Shown here in pieces: positions 21,257-23,224 of a stretch of 23,224 nt of DNA. The stretch comes from Candidatus Berkelbacteria bacterium (GTDB lineage Bacteria > Patescibacteriota > UBA1384 > 2-12-FULL-50-11). Position 1 is the stretch's first letter; every line of letters starts with the position of its first letter. A program made the translations under genes and the position numbers. The notes beneath the pieces are model-generated. The model was given only the letters and a program-made list of their open reading frames with translations, did not search any database and was not told the DNA's origin. The stretch is from positions 1 to 23,224 of the forward strand of contig JANLIQ010000048.1 in assembly GCA_024654065.1 (NCBI GenBank). The letters run 5' to 3'.

Positions 21257-21748
21257 ATGTTGGAAATTCTTGAGAAAACCTTTAACGACTACCAGGGTGA
21301 GAAAGACTGCTTATATATGCTGCTATTGTGCAGTGATTACGACTACACTCCGCTTGACCCGGTCGTCCATGTCAAAATCGCGCTGACCTTCGCTAAGGAG
21401 AAAGGGATTGATCTGACCGAAGAAGATCGAGATCAGACGTATGCTCGTTTTCTCACTGATCTGTTTTTCTTTAACTACTGGGGAGTAGTAAACGCCGAGA
21501 TACTCGCCGGAATGATCCGAGAAATGAGGCAGGACGGGCCAATGAGCCTTACTTACCTGGTTTCTTACATCGTTGACACAGCGTTGCGAACCGCGTCGCA
21601 AGAAAACTTCTCCATGTTCATGACGGAAAAGTTTCGGACCCTGCTTGCGTTACTCGACGCCACCTACAAACTTCTTGAGCCAACATTCGCTAACTGGGAA
21701 GTAACGGTTGTGGACGGCAGAACGCGCGTTGAAACGCGAGTAACATAG
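21257..21748 (+). CDS. Unrecognised helical protein, second gene of module B, 163 aa
   Basis: I do not recognise this protein. The start is ATG 21257 because AGAGGTGG lies 6 bases upstream; an in-frame TTG at 21230 sits within a palindrome and has no such site. The sequence is mostly helical and acidic: LEILEKTFNDYQGEKDCLYM, VKIALTFAKEKGIDLTEEDR, FLTDLFFFNYWGVVNAEILA, then SLTYLVSYIVDTALRTASQE. The Phe/Trp-rich helix could be a buried core helix more than a membrane span. It ends 20 bases before a strong terminator that abuts efp tail copy 5. Confidence 0.7.
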   Translation: MLEILEKTFNDYQGEKDCLYMLLLCSDYDYTPLDPVVHVKIALTFAKEKGIDLTEEDRDQTYARFLTDLFFFNYWGVVNAEILAGMIREMRQDGPMSLTYLVSYIVDTALRTASQENFSMFMTEKFRTLLALLDATYKLLEPTFANWEVTVVDGRTRVETRVT

Positions 21749-21768
21749 CTCATTTAGCGCAGATCACC

Positions 21769-21797
21769 GCCCGCCTGAAAATGGCGGGCATTTCTTT
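21769..21797 (+). terminator. Terminator abutting efp tail copy 5
   Basis: GCCCGCC pairs with GGCGGGC (7 bp, loop TGAAAAT), then ATTTCTTT. The T-tract overlaps the complement of the efp stop. Confidence 0.8.
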
Positions 21798-21828
21798 ACG
21801 CTCGGCTGTCGTACTGGCCGGTTTCGGT
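21796..21828 (-). pseudogene. efp: efp 3'-end fragment, copy 5 (shortest)
   Basis: Only 11 codons remain: TETGQYDSRA and a stop. The first base is shared with the stop codon of TrmB-type regulator C. These 33 bases are present in all five copies and mark the minimum shared core. Confidence 0.8.
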
Positions 21829-22622
21829 TACTTCTTGGGTTGAGGCAGATGATCCCAGAGGAAAGTGAAGAACATGCGCCAGGTTGTTGAGAGGTTCTTG
21901 CTCTCGGTTATAGAGCCAAACAGTGTTTTGAAGTCGATCATTACGACTAAATTACTAGCCACAATCACTGTTCCGACACCTTCGGGCATATAGCTGTCGT
22001 CGATGTACTTGCGATTTTTCGAGTGGAAACTGTACTTGGCCTGAGTCAGTGCGTCGGAGGAAGCTAAATCTCGTCGGAGCGGGCGTTCGGAATAGGGCAA
22101 TATCGTCAGAGACGAAACCGCCATTCGATCACGTCGTTCAAAGTAGCTCTGAAAAAAATCTGGCAGTGCCTCCACGGCGTCGAATGTTTTGGAGAACACA
22201 TAAACTGTTTCGTTCTTACTCATCTTTGACATAACACCCTCGAGCCGTTCATATAACTTGAGAATCTCTTCCTCACCTTCGTAGTAAGTAGCTTGAGATT
22301 TCTCAACATTTTTCGAGTAGAGTACCTCTAATTCTGGTAGGGCCTTAGCCAGCGTTGACTGTTTTTCTTTCAGCAATCCTTCCAGGCGATGTGGGTCAGC
22401 TGGCAGATAGATTGTTTTCTTGCCACGGGTGCCCTTCAGCAGCAGCCCCAGCCGCACTAGCTCGTCGATGTGATAATAAATGCCCGTCCGCTCGATACTG
22501 CCAGCTCGCGCCAGCTCTAAGACACTGCCGCCACCACTAGTTAGGGCGGCCAGATATACATCTGCCTGCCGTTCCTCCAGCCCAAGTAGAGATAATTGCT
22601 TACTTAACAAAGTGTGAGACAT
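21828..22622 (-). CDS. TrmB-family transcriptional regulator C
   Basis: A 264-residue TrmB protein, the longest of the three: winged helix in residues 1-70 (LSLLGLEERQADVYLAALTS, then LELARAGSIERTGIYYHIDE), linker (LKEKQSTLAKALPELEVLY), then the effector domain from ATYYEGEEEILKLYERLEGV. The start is ATG 22622, because the predicted start of transcription (about 22625) lies downstream of the in-frame GTG at 22628; the mRNA is nearly leaderless, as for regulator A. The stop codon abuts the efp core exactly. The three regulators share the YYEG/FYEG motif at the start of the C-terminal domain. Confidence 0.88.
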   Translation of the reverse strand: MSHTLLSKQLSLLGLEERQADVYLAALTSGGGSVLELARAGSIERTGIYYHIDELVRLGLLLKGTRGKKTIYLPADPHRLEGLLKEKQSTLAKALPELEVLYSKNVEKSQATYYEGEEEILKLYERLEGVMSKMSKNETVYVFSKTFDAVEALPDFFQSYFERRDRMAVSSLTILPYSERPLRRDLASSDALTQAKYSFHSKNRKYIDDSYMPEGVGTVIVASNLVVMIDFKTLFGSITESKNLSTTWRMFFTFLWDHLPQPKK

Positions 22623-22630
22623 TTCCACAC
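22612..22630. promoter_or_regulatory. Inverted repeat over the regulator C start
   Basis: GTGTG (22612-22616) and CACAC (22626-22630) flank the start codon; a possible autoregulatory site. Confidence 0.3.
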
Positions 22631-22631
22631 A

Positions 22632-22660
22632 AACATACCCTTAACATACAAATATGTCAA
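22632..22660 (-). promoter_or_regulatory. Promoter of regulator C
   Basis: On the minus strand TTGACA, 17 nt, TATGTT. The inverted repeat ACATA-CAAA-TATGT (22644-22657) overlaps its -35 box. Confidence 0.65.
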
Positions 22661-22679
22661 GCAAAGAAAATATAGTAGA

Positions 22680-22714
22680 AAACTATTGACATAATCTAAT
22701 AGATAGTGTAATAT
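22680..22714 (+). promoter_or_regulatory. Promoter of module C target gene
   Basis: AAACTATTGACA (22680-22691), 17-nt spacer, TAATAT (22709-22714). Confidence 0.8.
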
Positions 22715-22774
22715 GCATTCACACTCAAAGTCTGGCTTCAGCTAGACCGAGAGACGTAACCTTGAGGAAAGAAA

Positions 22775-23224
22775 ATGATCTTTAACAAAATTCTCTGCGT
22801 CAGCCTTCAAAATAGGCTAAGTCTTACAACTGAAGGGGAGCCGTGTTTTGCGGGCAGTGCCGAGTTCCACATTGCACCGTATCCAGGATCTTATCTGGAG
22901 CTTATCCCCGTGTCTGCCATGGATTCCGACGATCCTAGGATTGATATCGTTGTGCAGTATGGCTGTACAACGCCGCCTCCGCACGGTGGGCAAGAATGGG
23001 TGGCAAGGGGCATCTTTCTTGGCTACAGATCCGGTTTGCGTAACTCTGTCCTCGTTGTTCGAACGCGGATCTACGGACAAGAAACTGATTTCTACATGGA
23101 GGTTCCCTACGAAGGAGAGGAAGAGACCTTCATTCCCGAGCAAGTCAGGGCTTGGGCCAAGAGGGACATAGAGAGGAACTCCGACGGGAGCTGCTACTGG
23201 CCTTGGTCGTCAGACCGCGAGTCG
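22775..23224 (+). CDS. Unrecognised protein of regulator module C, cut by the window edge
   Basis: The frame is open for exactly 150 codons from ATG 22775 to the window edge and continues outside. GAGGAAAG lies about 4 bases upstream of the start. The product reads MIFNKILCVSLQNRLSLTTE, with SAEFHIAPYPGSYLELIPVS, an acidic turn AMDSDDPRIDIVVQYGC, GGQEWVARGIFLGYRSG, VVRTRIYGQETDFYMEVPYE and IPEQVRAWAKRDIERNSD. It appears soluble and beta-rich. It is driven by the module C promoter and divergent from TrmB-type regulator C. It is not visibly related to the targets of modules A or B. Shorter frames on both strands in this stretch are shadows. Confidence 0.75.
   Translation, partial: MIFNKILCVSLQNRLSLTTEGEPCFAGSAEFHIAPYPGSYLELIPVSAMDSDDPRIDIVVQYGCTTPPPHGGQEWVARGIFLGYRSGLRNSVLVVRTRIYGQETDFYMEVPYEGEEETFIPEQVRAWAKRDIERNSDGSCYWPWSSDRES

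Noticed and set aside
15262..21828. CRISPR array or simple tandem repeat
   Set aside because: The repeated units are protein-coding gene ends of 33-117 bp separated by 0.9-2.4 kb containing genes; spacing and content do not fit CRISPR.
22817..23171. Frames of 108 and 107 codons on both strands near the right edge
   Set aside because: They are shadows of the longer frame from 22775, which has a promoter and ribosome binding site and continues past the window.

Overview
This window looks like a chromosomal accessory region from a Candidate Phyla Radiation (Patescibacteria) bacterium. The evidence is indirect: a minor-pseudopilin locus carrying a 1,676-residue tip-like protein, many tiny cassette-like toxin-antitoxin genes, DUF3467, PRC-barrel and TrmB-type genes, and no recognisable marker gene. 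TGA behaves as a normal stop codon (for example after pilC), which argues against a code-25 lineage. Promoters are sigma70-like (TTGACA, 17 nt, TANNNT) and intrinsic terminators are common.

Layout. (1) 1-3450 is a run of small independent cassettes: a gene end, a minus-strand hypothetical gene, hicB-hicA, a YqeG-type HAD phosphatase, an AbrB-VapC pair with a trailing orphan HicB, a DUF3467 protein and a 32-residue membrane peptide. Four copies of a 21-bp motif with core AAAGAAAACGG, all in one orientation, lie between the first cassettes. (2) 3520-4267 (minus) holds a decayed gene fragment and a PRC-barrel protein. (3) 4320-15219 is a type IV pilus operon: pilC, four pseudopilin-like genes (one with three Ig-like He_PIG repeats), a giant PilX-like kelch protein and a small membrane protein. 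(4) 15262 to the right end is an unusual array. Five copies of the 3' end of an elongation factor P gene (efp), all on the minus strand and all ending at the native stop codon, divide the DNA into units that carry unrelated genes: a DUF3800 protein, a NYN-domain protein plus a DUF433/DUF5615 pair, and three modules each made of a minus-strand TrmB-type regulator divergent from one or two unrecognised plus-strand genes.

The array is the most novel element. The homology between copies ends at the efp stop codon, and the hairpin beyond it differs every time. The copies differ mainly at synonymous sites and none is frameshifted. The simplest reading is serial site-specific insertion, or cassette capture, at the 3' end of efp, much as islands insert into tRNA genes. 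If so, an intact efp should lie on the minus strand to the right of the window. No integrase is visible here.

In the three regulator modules the plus-strand promoters share AAACTATTGACA around the -35 box, and the regulators have strong promoters of their own with inverted repeats nearby; two of the regulator transcripts look nearly leaderless. In the DUF3800 and NYN units a consensus promoter drives a short putative RNA that converges on the 3' end of the nuclease-like gene.
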